DNA of 13,765 nt from DASWVC01 sp036401335 (GTDB lineage: Bacteria; Verrucomicrobiota; Verrucomicrobiia; Chthoniobacterales; JAFAMB01), in assembly GCA_036401335.1 (NCBI GenBank), contig DASWVC010000167.1, forward strand, positions 1-13,765, read 5' to 3'. A program made the position numbers and the translations under genes. Shown in pieces: positions 13,591 to 13,765 of this stretch. The notes under the pieces are model-generated. The model was not told where the DNA came from, ran no database searches, and saw nothing but the letters and a program-made list of their open reading frames with translations. Each line of letters opens with the position of its first letter. Position 1 is the stretch's first letter.

Positions 13591-13765
13591 TTGAAGACGG
13601 TGACAAAAGAAACGAAACCTTGTGCGCATGGGCGGAAACGTTGGTCTTGGCCGGTGGTTCTCTGGGTGGTCTCGGGGGGGCATGCGCTGGTTACCAACGT
13701 TCAGGCGATGGAGGGTCTCCCCGCTCCTGCGGCTTACCCATTCACCCAGGAGATTGCTGCTTTGG
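13591..13765 (+). CDS. Secreted protein, N-terminus only (possibly SGNH/GDSL-type hydrolase)
   Basis: Open to the window end, 58 codons. Possible starts are TTG 13591 or GTG 13600; an in-frame stop (13588-13590) lies directly before. The product begins with a basic region (KETKPCAHGRKRW), then a hydrophobic stretch (WPVVLWVVSGGHALVTNV), fitting a signal peptide, and then APAAYPFTQEIAAL. A PF..EI.AFE opening after the signal is common in secreted SGNH/GDSL-type hydrolases of Verrucomicrobia-like genomes, but the catalytic GxS block would lie beyond the window. An alternative frame from ATG 13587 is also open; its Cys/Gly-rich product looks less like a protein. Confidence 0.4.
   Translation, partial: MKTVTKETKPCAHGRKRWSWPVVLWVVSGGHALVTNVQAMEGLPAPAAYPFTQEIAAL

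Overview
The window is GC-rich chromosomal DNA from a Gram-negative-type (diderm) bacterium. Signal peptides on a periplasmic sugar-binding protein, a lipoprotein with a lipobox, and a DUF6600-type lipoprotein next to a DUF937 protein would fit Verrucomicrobiota or a similar soil or aquatic lineage. This placement is an inference from gene content only; no rRNA, tRNA or marker gene is present to confirm it.

Layout. The left half (1-7113) is read entirely on the minus strand and concerns sugars. It holds a carbohydrate ABC importer without its ATPase: a solute-binding protein, a MalF-type permease, and the first 45 codons of a MalG-type permease cut by the window edge. Upstream lies an IlvD/Edd-family dehydratase very like L-arabinonate dehydratase. 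Further upstream are decayed or truncated pieces (a small signal-peptide ORF that looks frameshifted and a half-length DUF1772-like membrane protein). Last comes a two-gene unit of a TIM-barrel sugar isomerase/epimerase and a Gfo/Idh/MocA oxidoreductase. Together the intact genes suggest uptake of a monosaccharide (pentose or hexose) and a non-phosphorylative oxidative route through an aldonate. The exact sugar cannot be read from the sequence.

The right half changes subject. Two plus-strand membrane proteins, an NhaA Na+/H+ antiporter and a YihY/BrkB-family protein, are separated by about 490 bp with one doubtful small ORF. Convergent to them are two minus-strand genes: a very long, low-complexity DUF6600-type lipoprotein with a Pro-rich and then Gln/Ala-rich tail, and a DUF937 protein. 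A palindrome-bearing divergent promoter region follows, then the first codons of a plus-strand secreted protein that runs off the window.

Most notable points: the oxidoreductase appears to have lost about half of its fold by an in-frame internal deletion, taking the usual catalytic motif with it, and carries a repeat-like C-terminus; the DUF1772-like gene and the small secreted ORF also look broken, so 4488-6338 appears to be a patch of gene decay beside intact sugar genes. A strong bipartite hairpin overlaps a possible 54-codon leader ORF upstream of the binding-protein gene. I see no CRISPR array, phage, transposase, tRNA or rRNA, and nothing that convincingly amounts to a new multi-gene system.
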